A stretch of DNA of 64,000 bases from Lunularia cruciata (Eukaryota > Streptophyta > Marchantiopsida > Lunulariales > Lunulariaceae). Shown piece by piece: positions 22,401-35,009 of this stretch. Under the pieces are notes generated by a model. The model was not told the DNA's origin. It saw nothing but the letters and a program-made list of their open reading frames with translations, and searched no databases. The stretch spans positions 37,386,001 to 37,450,000 of the forward strand of contig OX419757.1 of the NCBI GenBank assembly GCA_948567375.1, written 5' to 3'. Each line of letters begins with the position of its first letter. Position 1 is the first letter of the stretch. The position numbers and the translations under genes are program-made.

Positions 22401-25153
22401 CTAGGTAATGCAACAGTCAAGATAATCACAATGAGTGCCAAAATGAGTTTGAACTAGCTCACATGAAAGTTTAGGATATATTCTACCACCTCTAGTAGCA
22501 TCATCCTTAAATATGAAATCTTTGAAATGATCAAGCACTGAGCTTACCACAAGGAGATCATTGACATATCTATGAACTTGGTATATGTCATGCAATAGTG
22601 CAACATCATTGGCATCCAGTAATCTGCATATGAAATCAAGTTCATAGATGAAGAGGTATAAGTTAGCCACAAAGACAACACAAGGTATCCCTATAGGAAT
22701 CCCAATTTCATGATAGAAGAGTTGATTCACAAAAGTGATGTAGAGGTTATCAAAAAGGAATAATATCCAATAGATGTGAAATTCCTCATCAATAGCCATG
22801 AATTTGAGGTGTTTTGGCAATTGAGAGATATTTTTGTGTTTTGAAGCCATCTATATTTGAAGTCAAGTGTATAGGTCTCAACAAGCAATAAAATTACCCT
22901 ATTTAGAGTGAACCTATAATGAAAAATAGATATGATGAGAGTTTGAGATCCTTGTTTTTGAGATCATGGAGATGAAACTTTGTATAAAGGCTCATGAAAT
23001 CAAAACTTTGAAAAAAAAAATCCAAGGTGGTAGGAGTCTACTATGAACCAAAGCCTAGGAGAGAAGAGGATCTTATCTTGCATAATCTTTGCACCTTCTC
23101 AAGTAAAATAAAAACTCCATAAGAGTTGTCTAAGATCCAATTGGAATCAACCATTAGCCTACTCATAAGAATTCATTCCTCTAGAGGTCATTTGCAAAAG
23201 GTAGCAATGCTTTGAAGAAGGAGCTTAGCAAACAAGAAAGTTTAGAGAAGGAAGTACAGTATCCTACAACAGTGAACCTAGGAACAATGGGAGACTTATG
23301 GACTTTCCAAGCACAATAGAAGTATGGGAGTTTCTCAAAATCCTTGGAAGAGTGAAATCCATGAGAAGTATTGAAACTATGGTGAGAAAGTAAGAGTTGT
23401 GTTTGAGAAATCAATTAGTGTTAATAGGTAGCTGAAGGAGAATTAAGCTAGTTGAGTAAAGTTTGAATGTAAATTGTCTGCAAACAAATACAAAATAGTT
23501 AGGACACTTGTCTATATAAGTAATAATGAAATGGTACTTGAAATGAGCAAAATGTTTTTTATTATGAGGGGAAAGGAAAATCAGATCTACAAAAATTAAA
23601 TCATCCAAAATAGGAAGGAGATTGAGTAAAAGTTTAGCTTTTATAGAAGGATGAATTTCCATTGGTCAAAAATACCTTTGGTGCCCAATATAGCTTCATA
23701 AGAAAGAGCAAAGTTACAAATGCAAGTTTGAATAGCAATGAAAGCAAAGAGGAGAGAGGTGAGAAAAATATGAAACTTCATTCCTCTAGAGAAGAGAAGT
23801 TATACGTTCGAGGAAGGTAAAACCTAAAGCAAAGTTGTAATGGCATGTTTGTATAAAGGATTAATGAAACCTAGATGGTGAAGCAAATTGCACAAAGAAG
23901 GAGAAGAAGAAAAGTTTGATAACTTCTATGATAGTGAAGCAAAGTTAAATTGTAAATTGCCTAGAGATTTCCTATGGGGATAGCAAAAACGGGGATTGTA
24001 AATGGAGTACCTAGAGGTAAAGCTTGTAAGACTCCTTGGTCCTCCAACAAAGATTGTAAGCAAACTTTGTCTATCTCCTTGGAAGTAAAAGGGAAAATGA
24101 TGAGGGTGAGACAAATGTTAGGAGTAGATTTGTGATACAAGAGGCATGGAGAAAGGAAGAGCAAAAGGTGATTGAGGAGTGTGGTGATATCTGACTCATT
24201 CCTAAGTAAAACCGTGAAAGGAGTTGTTTTAAGGACATGAATGATCCTTAGCAAGTTACAAACTCTAAAGTATGTGAGAAAGGAGTCAAAGAGGTATCAA
24301 ATCAAGCATTAAGAATAGATAAGAAATTCATTAGAGGTAGCCTCTATAGGCATATCTTCTAAAAATAAGAAAGTTGGCTACATTGGGTGTAGAAAGGGAA
24401 GAATGTCCCAAAGTAGAAGAAATAGAAGGTGTGATGGAGAGGAAAAGGGTGTTTTCTCTCAGATTAACTCTAGAGGTAGATATGAGATGCTCTTCCACAA
24501 ACATTATACCCTCAAGGAACCCAATAGTTGAGAAGATAGATCCAAAAGAGCTCCTCCTTGCTGGCAAAATCTCTAAAACAAGTACTTGGAGGAACTTTGA
24601 CCATAAGGAATAATTGGAAGCCATGGAACCCAAATTTGGCCATTACTACTATCAAGAGAAGAATGTCAAAGGAAAAAGAACAAAGAAAAGAGAAACACTT
24701 CCCCAAGTGGCAATATTGTTGGAATCTTCAAAAATCAGAAGCCACTATTTGGCCCATATATCATTTGGTATTATGCAAGGAATAAATGATATTTATAACT
24801 CCAAAGTCATTAAAGGGGTCAAGAACTCCAAATTCATCAAGAAGAAACAAAACCTACCTTGTATGAAAAAATATCAAAGCCTTTTATTGTTGCAAAATGA
24901 GGTCAAGGTCTATAGAAAAATGATTGGTGAGCAAATGTGTCATAATGGGGAGCCAATCAATTCTACCTTGAGGATAAGGGAAAGTTTGAGTAAGGTTAAG
25001 GGTAGAGATGGATCTCAAAGAGATATTTCCATGTAGAGAGGTTCTCCTTTGTGGTGTATAGAAGAGGTAAGGTGCAGGCAAAGAGTGATGGGTAAAGTTA
25101 TAAATAATGCCAAACACCAAATATGGGCAAAAAGGTGAGTCAATGTGGAACAA
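22401..25153 (-). pseudogene. Decayed Penelope-like element reverse transcriptase
   Basis: Minus-strand fragments in broken frames follow the order of Penelope-type reverse transcriptase. They are an N-terminal block with NLTQTFPYPQGRIDWLPI (about 24.95-25.05 kb), a finger block with WKVHKSPIVPRFTVV (about 23.3 kb), then EIGIPIGIPCVVFVANLYLF and RYVNDLLVV with RIYPKLSCEL (22401-22850). These match the family pattern GIPMGTNCAPLLANLFLF / RYIDDIL / IYP..LE. The catalytic Y-x-D-D reads Y-V-N-D. No GIY-YIG endonuclease was seen. The family call rests on motif order; a clade cannot be assigned. Confidence 0.72.
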
Positions 25154-25289
25154 TAAGTCTCATGTGGACATGGACAATAAGGCTAACATGGACATGGAAC
25201 TATAAATCTAACATGGATGTGGATAGGAGTAAGTCGTCATGGAATAGTAAATCTAACATGGATAGAGGTGAGGTAGCATAGAATGGAAG

Positions 25290-25425
25290 AAGAAATAAGG
25301 ATGAAATTGATGATAGGAAAAAGAAGTAACTAAACAAGGATAAAATTGATGATATGAATAAGAATTAATTGAACAAGGATGAAATTGATGATATGAACAA
25401 GAAGGAACTAACCAAAAGAGGCAGA
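25290..25425. repeat. Tandem ~41-bp repeat, three units
   Basis: Three imperfect units of aaggatgaaattgatgata followed by an A-rich stretch, at about 25296, 25337 and 25377. The preceding 25150-25260 holds looser repeats of ctaacatgga. From 25426 to 26040 I see no gene. Confidence 0.7.
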
Positions 25426-26039
25426 TATGGAGGTTATCAAGCTGAGTAAATAAAGAGTCAAAATGAGAATTGAAAGTGGGATTGAACAATAGCCAAGACC
25501 CAAAAGAGTTAGCTAAGGTGCAAGGAGGATAGAATCCAAGACCAAGGTGATGTGGATGTTACCCTACATTTTATATTTTATGATAGAAAGATTTAATATT
25601 AAGATTGAATATTTTCATCAAGACAAAGTTAATCTAGAGTAATCAAGAGTCAGAATTTGAAGACAATAATTTGATGGAGGTCACTATTAATAAATTGCAT
25701 CTATTATATTAGACAACAAAGCTACCTCTTCATGTGAGAACAAAATTAATACCATTTAAAGTAAGAATTAAGTATTAAATATCAGATTTTAAATCATATA
25801 ATGATAAGTCAACTGATAAATCATTCTCTACTCATTCTCCAACAAATATTATACATAGACTTGTTATTTACTTTTCCTCTTTCAGAATGTACATAATCTA
25901 GAGTGTCACAATATTTGTAGCACCGAGGCTAGTTTGCTTGGATGTTGGAGTGATAACATTGGTAGTCATACTTATTTTGGTAGTTAATCATGGACTACTT
26001 ATTGGCAATCCAATTTCATATTAGAGCTATTGGTCAATG

Positions 26040-27276
26040 GCATTCTTAGGGCTAGAGACCTAGGTCAAGCAAAGGAATATACCTTCAAAGTGCAGCTCCA
26101 AAGAGCTCACTTCTTTGATGTTGAGCCTTCAAGATCTTAGATATGCTAGACATTGGCCGACAAGCATCACATGGAGTCTCTTAGCTATAGTGGGTGTGGC
26201 TTGACTATAATCAATGCCCAATTGTTGATAGATTGTTAAGTGAAGGATTGAGTACCTATTTGATTTGAGTGTGATTTGATTTGAAGAACAATTGATTACG
26301 TTAAAGAAATGACAATCAAAGAAAAATCAAGTGCAAGAATTGAGGGTGTTGGTGGTATCTTCAAGCCTAGCTAATCATGGTTTAGATTTTTGTAAGAGTG
26401 ACAGTGTTTAGAAGCTTTGTTTGATTTGATGCAAATTTTGCAATGGGGCATATGGTGTGTAGAAGCATTGGCTAAATTTCTTAGAATGGAGTCAATTTGA
26501 GATAATGGGTGTTCAATTTGAGCCAAAGAGGTGAAATCATGTTGATTTGTTGCAAATTGAGCTTAAAGTTCAAAATTGAAAGTGGAATTGGGAACCCATC
26601 TCCTCAAATTAGGGATTTGGAGATCCAAATCCTTCTAATTTAGCTCTAGTAGAAATTTAGCGGAGGGTTTGGTGGTCAACCAACTAAAGAAAAGTTACAT
26701 CAGATTTGGAGGTCACCCAAACTGCCCTAGATTTGGCTCAAGTTAGGTGAAGCTTGGCCAGATTTGGAGAGAGTTTGCCAAATTTAGAGAGGGTATCAAA
26801 TTGGTTAGAAGAAAGGCCTCATTTGGCTAAATGTTGGCATTTTGATAGCTATGAAGGACCAACAAGTTTATATTAGGTTCAGAGGTCATCCAAACTTCCC
26901 CAAATTTGGCTCGAGTGAGGAGAGGGTTTGCCTTATTTGGAGAAGGTTAAAATTGGCAAGAAGAAAGGCCTCACTTGGCTAAATTTTGGCATTTTAGGAG
27001 CTATGAGTGCAAGCAAGCCAACTTGCTAACATGAAGATAACTAGTTTAGATGAGTTTTGGTGGTCATTGTTTGGCAAAATCTGCTCACCCTTCTAGATTA
27101 TGTGAACAAAGCTTGAACTCCAAATCTTTGGTTCTTAGACGTGTAGGCCTAGCCAACTGGTCCACATTCATTTGTTGTCCTACTAAATGTTCCATTGATA
27201 CTTATATACATCTAGCTTTGACTAAGAGAGGAAATTTGATCCCATTCTTGATGATCTTGGTAGCTTAGGTAGTAGG
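26040..27276. repeat. Diverged dispersed repeat upstream of an LTR, first copy
   Basis: The block from tgcagctccaaagagctcac (about 26091) through gcttgactataatcaatgcc (about 26200) and the later 'atttggagag..tttgcca' stretch recurs at 28340-29136. In both places it is followed by a TGTAATA-type LTR. No open coding frame is recognisable. It is probably internal sequence of an LTR element. Confidence 0.6.
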
Positions 27277-28030
27277 TGTAATATTCCAAGGATAGGAGAC
27301 CTGAAGAGAAACACACCATGAGAAACACACACTTTCACACTCAAACTCGGATGCCTCAAAGGAGCACCTTCTCTTTATTATATAGGTAAAGCGGATCTCT
27401 TCCAAGGAAGCTCCACCATAGGATTAGGTACATAGATAGGTGACATGTCATCAAGCTCCACCCTTGGATTACTTACTTGGATGGGTGACATGTCGGTCCT
27501 GGTCCTATCTGGTTGGTCAAACAAGTTTTGACCAAAAGGAATCTTTTAAGGAATCTTCTTGTAGGAATCTCAGAATCACATGGGTGAGGTACCATTGGAA
27601 AACTCTTGATAAGACAAAGCAAGGGGAGAGAAGGCCAACTTAGATTTCATTGGGGATGGAATTTGCACATTTTTTAGGCCTAATTCATCTGTTTAGGCCT
27701 CCGAAATTGCCTTCAAAGATTTTAGGCATATTTTGGTTCCAACTCTATTAGTAGAAGTACCCTTTTGGTGATACCTTTTTCTGATCTATTCAGTCCATCC
27801 TATGTAACATCCTTCCAGATGTTACCAACCCAATTCTCACCTTCAAATCATATGTCTAGCTATTGGTTTCAAGGTTTTCAAATCTATTTCAATTTTATGC
27901 CCTATTAGTAGAAGTACCTTTTAAGTGATACTTCTATCTAATCTATTTTGACCATCATGTATAACATCATTCCATATGTTACCAAACCAAATGTTGCATC
28001 TAGATCATATGGCTAGCTCTTGGTATTACA
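27277..28030. mobile_element. LTR of the TGTAATA family
   Basis: 754 bp, starting TGTAATATTCCAAGGATAG and ending TATTACA, collinear with the 29472 copy. The flanking pentamers (gtagg, agaga) do not match. It may be one LTR of a rearranged element rather than a clean solo LTR. Confidence 0.75.
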
Positions 28031-28339
28031 AGAGAGTATGTTTTAGCTACAATGATACCAACCAAAAAGGATATGCATGGTAACTACATAGATAGGCATA
28101 TGTGTAGAGATTTATATCCTATGTCACACCATTTCAAGTGTCGTATCTAGATTTCTTGGACAATAGAGTTGCAATGATAGTAGTTAGAGGTATTTTAGCA
28201 ATCACTCATAGACTACTTTCTAACGGTCAGATTTTGTGTTTAATGTATTGCCTTCATGGTGGGCTCCACCGTCACTTTGCACCATTTGCATTGTTGGGTG
28301 TGCCATCAATGGGACCATTAGGGTTTCAAACCTAGCTCA

Positions 28340-29136
28340 AGTCAAGAGGTATACTTTTGAAGTGCAGCTCTAAAGAGCTCACTTCTTTGATGTTGAGCTT
28401 TTGAGTTCCTGGCTATGATGGATAGAGGCCAACAAGCATCACTAGATTCTCTTAGCTAGAATTAGTGTGGCTTGACTATAATCAATGCCCAATTGTTGGC
28501 AATTTATAGAGTGATAAATCAAGTACTGATTTGAGTGGTGTAAACAAATTTATTACATCAAAGAAGTGAACTCACAAGGAAATTGAGTGCAAGAACTGCA
28601 AGTGTTGGTGGTATCTCCAAGCTTGGTGGATCATTGGTAACTTGATTGAAGTTCAAGTTTTCCCAAGTGTGCAGAAGCTCATTGAATGATGCAAATTTGG
28701 TAGTGAGGTAGATGTTGTGCGGATGTGCTGGCCAAATTTTGAGCAAAGAGAAGCAATTTGTGAGCCGTGGTTGTGATTTTGAGCTCAAGACATGAAAACA
28801 AGACCAATTTATTGTGATTTAGGCTCACAAATTGAAATTGAAGGTGGAGTTGTGAACCTATCTTTGTTAATTTATGATTTGGAGAAACCAGTGTTTTTAA
28901 TTTGGCTCAAGTGAAGAGTAAGCGGAAGATTTGGCAATCAGCCGACTTTAGGATTTATGTCAGATTTTTGCTAGAGTTTACATCAAATTTTGGCCATATT
29001 TGGAGAAGTTTTGCAAATTTGGATGAGTTTTGCCAAATCTGGAGAGGATTCAAAGTGGCAAGAAGAAAGGTCTCATTTGGCATTTAGAGGCTTTGAGGTA
29101 TAGTGTTGTGGGCTATGAGAGACTACAAAGGCCTAG
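28340..29136. repeat. Diverged dispersed repeat upstream of an LTR, second copy
   Basis: Second copy of the 26040-27276 repeat, sharing aagagctcacttctttgatg and gcttgactataatcaatgcc. It abuts the LTR that begins at 29137. The interval 28031-28339 shows nothing else. Confidence 0.6.
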
Positions 29137-30607
29137 TGTAATACTTCGAGAACAAGAGGAGAGAAAATACAGATTTCACACTCAAACATTCAATGCTCCA
29201 AAGGACCACCTTCTCTTTATTATATAGACAAAGAGGATCTCCTCCAAGGAAGCACCACCATAGGATTAGGCACACAAATAGGTGACATGTCAGCAAGCTC
29301 CACCCTTGGATTACTTACTTGGATGGTGACATGTCAGACTAGGTCCTATTTGGTTGGTCAAACAAGCTTTGACTTGAGGCAATCTTTTAAGGAACCTTCT
29401 TGTAGGAATCTCAGAATCACATGGGTTAGGTACCGTTGGAAAGCTCTCGATGAGACAAACCAAGGGGGAGGTGTAATACTCCGAGGACAAGAGAAGAGAG
29501 AAAACACAGATTGCACACTCAAACATTTGATGTCCCAAGGGAGCACCTTCTCTTTATTATATAGACAAAGAGGATCTCCTCCAAGGAAGCTCCACCATAG
29601 GATTAGGGACACAGACAGGTGACCTATCAGCAAGCTCCACCCTTGGATTACTTACTTGGATGGGTGACCTGTCTGGTCTAGGTCCTATCTGGTTGGTCAA
29701 ACAAGCTTTGACCAAAGGGAATCTTTTAGGGAATCTTCTTGTAGGAATCTCAAAATCACGAGTAAGGTACCGTTGGAAAGCTCTCGACGAGACAAAGTAG
29801 GGGGGGAAGGCCAATCTCTCCTTTCTTGGGGGGGAAACTGCACATTTTTGAGGCCTAATCATCCATTTAGGCCTCCGAAATTGCCTTCAAAGATTTCAGG
29901 CATATTTCGATTCCTACTCTATAAGTAGAAGTCCCCTTTTGGTGATACCTCTTTTTGATCTGTTTAGTCCATCTTGTGTAACATACTTCCAGATGTTACC
30001 AAACCAATTCTCACCTTTAAATCATATGTCTAGCTATTGGTTCTAAGGTTCTCAAGTCTATTTCGGTTTTTGCTCTATTAGTAGAAGTACTCTTTTGGTG
30101 ATACTTCTATCTGATCTATTTTGACCATCATGTATAACATCATTCTAGAAGTTACCAAACCAAATTTCACATCTAGATCATATGACTGACCCTTGGTATT
30201 ACAGGAGGGAAGGCCGGCTTTTCTTTTATTGGGGGAATATTTGCACATTTTCAAGGCCTAATTCATCTATTTAGGCATCCAAAATTGCCTTCAAAGATTT
30301 CAGGCATATTTTGGTTCCTACTCTTTAAGTGTAAGTCTTTTTTTGGTGATACCTCTTTTTGATCTGTTTAGTCCATCATGTGAAACATCATTCTATAGAT
30401 TACCAAACCAATTTTCACCTTTAAATCATATGTCTAGCTATTGGTTCTAAGGTTTTCAAGTCTATTTTGGTTTCTGCCCTATTAGTAATGGTACTCTTTT
30501 GGTGATACTTCTATCTGATCTATTTTGACCATTATGGATAACATCATTCTATATGTTACCAAACCAAATTTCACATCTAGATAATATGGCTAGCTCTTGG
30601 TATTATA
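29137..30607 (-). mobile_element. Gypsy 3' LTR, interrupted by a nested LTR of the same family
   Basis: Starts TGTAATACTTCGAG and ends TATTATA (decayed TATTACA). A second family member occupies 29472-30203. On the minus strand the LTR follows a Gypsy integrase end (30743 and up) and a purine-rich tract (30608-30622). It is therefore read as the element's 3' LTR. Confidence 0.75.
29467..30208. mobile_element. Solo LTR nested in a sister LTR, target duplication ggagg
   Basis: The LTR is 29472-30203 (732 bp), with perfect TGTAATA and TATTACA ends. It is flanked by an exact 5-bp repeat ggagg (29467-29471 and 30204-30208). The outer LTR resumes with gggaaggccggc directly after it. It has no internal region, so it is a solo LTR left by recombination. 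Confidence 0.88.
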
Positions 30608-30622
30608 GACCTCCCTCCTTTC
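30608..30622 (-). other. Polypurine tract of the Gypsy element
   Basis: Read on the minus strand, aaaggagggaggtc lies directly before the LTR start, where the plus-strand primer of an LTR retrotransposon is expected. It supports the minus orientation of the neighbouring integrase fragment. Confidence 0.65.
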
Positions 30623-30742
30623 AAGACACAATGTCCTCGTTGTGTATTTGTTGCTCAAACGTTTTCACCAACACCGGTGCATGTGTCAAATTGGCAACAG
30701 GCTCCTAGGTTGCTTCATAGAGGGGTTAACCTTTCCACTATA

Positions 30743-31321
30743 CTAGATATTCCACCCATGGATGGCGAGTACCATGTATGCATTTTTGGAGAATACACTC
30801 CACTTCATATTCCTTTGTGCGATCAATGAGTGTCGGACAAGGTCTAATGTATAGTGTGGAATGACCTTGGCCGGATCGGGGAGCATATCTGCATAGAAGG
30901 AAATATGGAACACTAGATGGATCTTCATGTGTGGTGGTAGCTCAAGGTGATAGGCCAATGTGCCGACTCGACAAAGAATCGAGAAAGGCCCAATAAAACA
31001 AAGTCTGAGCTTACGAGGTCCAACTAATATGATGTTGGTTGTCAATAGCCACACTTGATCCACAACATTGAACTCCATGTGCCTACAATGTGCATAAGCA
31101 TACTGCTTTTATCAATTTTGTGCAATCTGTAATTTGTGTTTTGCGCTCTCCACACCTTGTTGGATTTTGAAAACAAATGTGTTGACAACATCAACCTTGG
31201 TAGCCACTAGACGGATCTTCATCAAGCTAGAAGGTGTGAAGAGATGCTCACCATACATGAGGAAAAACAAAGTAACTTGGGTGGATGCATTCACTGAATT
31301 GTTGTAAGCCAACTCCACCAA
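30743..31321 (-). pseudogene. Ty3/Gypsy integrase C-terminal remnant
   Basis: Two minus-strand frames. One (31112-31321) begins with ELAYNNSVNASTQVTLFFLM and YGEH, matching the Gypsy integrase end A-YN-S-H-STG-TPF-YG. The other (30743-31078) has VDQVWLL, GPRKLRLCFIGPFSIL, RVGTLAYHLELP and HLVFHISF, the C-terminal integrase module. A break separates them. The rest of pol is absent. Between 31322 and 33618 the sequence is AT-rich and I recognise no gene or element. Confidence 0.85.
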
Positions 31322-33618
31322 CGGTGCATTATGTTCATGTTAGCCAAGTATTATGATGCTTATGGAAGACAAATTATTTTGTAGGAAACAAAATCCAAGT
31401 TCTATAAAAGTGTCATTTTAGCTCATAATCTTTTAGTTGAAGGTATCACAATAGAAGAAGCAAAGATTAAGGTTGTCTAAGTAGACTACCATCCAAGATA
31501 ATAAAGAGGAAGGATAATAAAAGAGATGGACCAATAATTTAATGGATGAAAATTCAAAATTAAAGATTGACAAATGCTTCATTGTTTATCCTTGAGGTTG
31601 GTGTAGGTTTAAATATTAGAAAACTTAGTTGTTAATGTCCTAGTCAGTTAACTTTTTAGCTAAGTTACATTAATCCTTGAAGAGGATCTCAAAACCATGC
31701 ATCACAACAAAGTTCTAAAGTACTTACTACCCTACTTAATCTTTAAGAAGGTTCTTATATAATAGTTAATTAATTTCCTTAAAGGATTATTAATTAAATT
31801 TCCAATATAATAGTTGGAATATATTAAAAAATTTATCTTATGCCTAATTCTACTAAATTATTATTATTATAACTATATATTATTGTACTATTATTTTATT
31901 TTGAAATCCCAGTTCATATTTAAAGCATAACAAAGATGATGAAGGGGCTCTAACATAGGAAGCAACCATCCTTTTCAAAAAGCTATGTACTCTAAATGGA
32001 GCTTATAGCTATAATTAACTATAATTTTAGTGTATATTTCATCAACTATTTCTCATGATCTATGAGGTGATTATATAGGGAAATTAAACTTGGTCAAGAA
32101 AGAGTATAGGTTAGAAACAAAAAAATTTGATTTGTAAATATGAAAATAAGATTAATACAAATGTATCAAGGAAGACCAAGTTAAGAAGCAATAAGAAGAG
32201 ACAACATTGAAGAAATAGACTAACCCGAGTGTGAGCAAGTTTATGAATAGGATTTTCAAAGTGTGAGTGAAGGTTATGACTATACATCATAAATTTGTCA
32301 CAATAATTGGTATAATCAAATGATTTATGAGGCTTTATTATAGCTACTACATAAACTTTGGTTTTTTGTAAGAAAGAAGATAGGATGGATAAGCAAGTGA
32401 TAGTACAAGAATTATTGAAAGATTGAGGAGTAAGCATGCTAACACAAAATTAAGATCTTGATCACTATTCAAAAAAGAACAAAGAATAAAGAGTAAAAAG
32501 TCTTGCTTGCTTCAAGATATTATATGTAACTCCCAAATTTAGAAGAGGTTATTCTAATTTGTATAGTGCACATTAAAAGATGCACAAAGTATATCTTTTA
32601 AGATATAATTGGTATAAATAGTTTGACAATTTGTTTGGAAGTGGAAAATAAAACAAATACTTATCTTGTACATCTTCTTAATACTTGATGAGTAATAAAA
32701 TACATATTTTCCTTGTCTTTATGCAGAATACCTTCTTACATATCTTATCTAAAGTAAGATTGATTGTTGTAACATATGAAAGACACAAAGTAATATCTCT
32801 TATAGAACATCTTACAAGGTCTTTATAAAGATTACTTTGTCTCTTCTTGATTTGAAGTTTAACTTGACTAGCTCTTTGTACCTTCATGAATCCATTCTCT
32901 TCTATTGCAACTTTTTATACAATCAATTAAGTGTAACATCTTTACATGAAATTAAATTCTTATGGGTAAGTTCTTTTACATTCTTAGCTTAACTTCAACT
33001 CATTAATATCATATTTTTGTTGGAGTACAAGGACATGAATAAGAAGTTCTAGACTAACAAGCCAGTTCTACGGAGAGAAAGCCAAAAAGAAAAGATTTAG
33101 TTGAGGAATTGGAGACACCTAAAGGAAAGTTGGATATTTCTTTCATCTTATTTCCCAAATTTATCCTATGGCTTAAGAACACCAAGGATTGGCATTGATG
33201 CAATATAGTATGATTTGCTTATAAAACATTAAAAGAGTAAACTCAAAAGTTGTGAGTTTGCATGATTCTCATGTAGTATTTCATACCCATTCAAAATACT
33301 TTAATCCAAAGAAAATACACCTAAGCAATTCCTTGACATTCCTTGTAGCTACAATGTCAATAAATAAAAGGACAGTGATTGTAATAACATTGAGTTAGCA
33401 AAGGAAGTAGAATTAGCATAGATTCAGGAATTAGCAAAGAATTTTCTAAAAGCATCCAAGTAACTTCTTGGTGAGGAGCTCCTAGAAACTTCCCAATGAG
33501 TGAGTAGCTTGTATGCCAAGTAAAGGAGCTAGTTTAGATTGTATGCCAAATAAAGTGGCTTCTAGAAGGAAGCTTATTGGGAACTCTTGTATTGATCTTA
33601 TCTATCACTATAAATACC

Positions 33619-34214
33619 AAAGCTGTAATAATCCAAAGACAAGAGAACTCTCCAAGAGAGAAAACACAAGTTTCACACTCAATCCTCCGATGCCCCAAAG
33701 GAGCGCCTTTGCTTTATTATATAGCAAAGAGGATCCACTCAAAGGAAGCTCCATCCTTGGATCAAATACATGAACTGGTGACTTGTCAGCAAGCTCCATC
33801 ATTGGATTAGTTGTTTGGATGGGTGACATGTCAGTCCTTATCATATCTAGTTGGTCAAACAGGTTTGATCAAAGGGAATCTTTAGGGAATCTTCATGTAG
33901 GAAGCTCAAAATTGCCTAGGTGAGGTACCATTGGAAAGCTCTCAACAAGACAAATCATATAGGGGAAAGGCATGCCTTTGTACCTTGAGAAAGAGGGATT
34001 CTTCATGTTTTCAAGGCCTATTCATCCGTTTAGGCCTCCAAAATTGGCTGTAAAGTTTTCATGCTATTTTTTACTTTTGCTCTATTAGTAGAAGTACTCC
34101 TTTTGTGACATCTTTGTCTGATCTGCCTAGCCCTTTGTACATAACATCCTTCTAGATGTTACAAAGCAAATTTCACCTCTAGATATTATGTCTAGTTGCT
34201 TGTATTACAAAAGC
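33619..34214. mobile_element. Solo LTR of the TGTAATA family, target duplication aaagc
   Basis: The LTR is 33624-34209 (586 bp), starting TGTAATAATCCAAAG and ending TATTACA, with exact flanking aaagc (33619-33623, 34210-34214). It is shorter than its relatives, with about 150 bp missing internally. Confidence 0.88.
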
Positions 34215-35009
34215 ACAAGCTCATCTAAAGCATTTGAAATACCCATTAATTGAGAGTTTCAATTTGAACTTCCATTTTCTTACTTTTTTGATTTGTCTAT
34301 TATATTTGTATCAAAGTAAGAATAGGATGGATGGAATCTATGGAAAAACAAATCAGTTTCCTCTAAACCATCATTGGGATTTGTATGTCCATGAACTACC
34401 AAAGCATCATTTCAAGCAATTTCCAATGAACCATTGATCCTTCTTATTATGGCTTATGTAAAGTAATGGACATGTTGCATTTATGTATTAACTTAGATAT
34501 AATTGTAATTTGATAGGTTGATAGAGTAGTAGTCATGATGGCAAATGCAAAAATGCAAATTTTTTATCATTGTTATGAAATAACAAATCAAGCATCATCC
34601 TTGATTGCTGAAGAGAGAAAATACAATGGTTCACAACTTGAGCAAACGGGAAGAACAATGTGCTAAGAAAGACAATATCAAATCTTGAAACCTAAAGTAT
34701 TTGGAAACAAGAATTTATAGTGCATAATAGAAAATTTTGTATTCAACTGCAAACACTATTTCAAAGCTCCAAATCCTCTTGGCTTTGGGTCAATTAGACA
34801 GAGTGGTAAAATAAAAATTGCGATGTCAAGTGGAGCATACATGTTTGCAATTGAACACAAGAAGTTGCAGATTTGTTTCTCAATGATCTTCTAAAAGAGT
34901 TATACTCTAATCAATGAACGAACTTCAAGTTTGAGCTATTAGTATGCAGTACTTTAATGAGTAGATTAGTCTATTTGCTATCGTCAAAGGAGTTAGAAGA
35001 ACTACAAAT

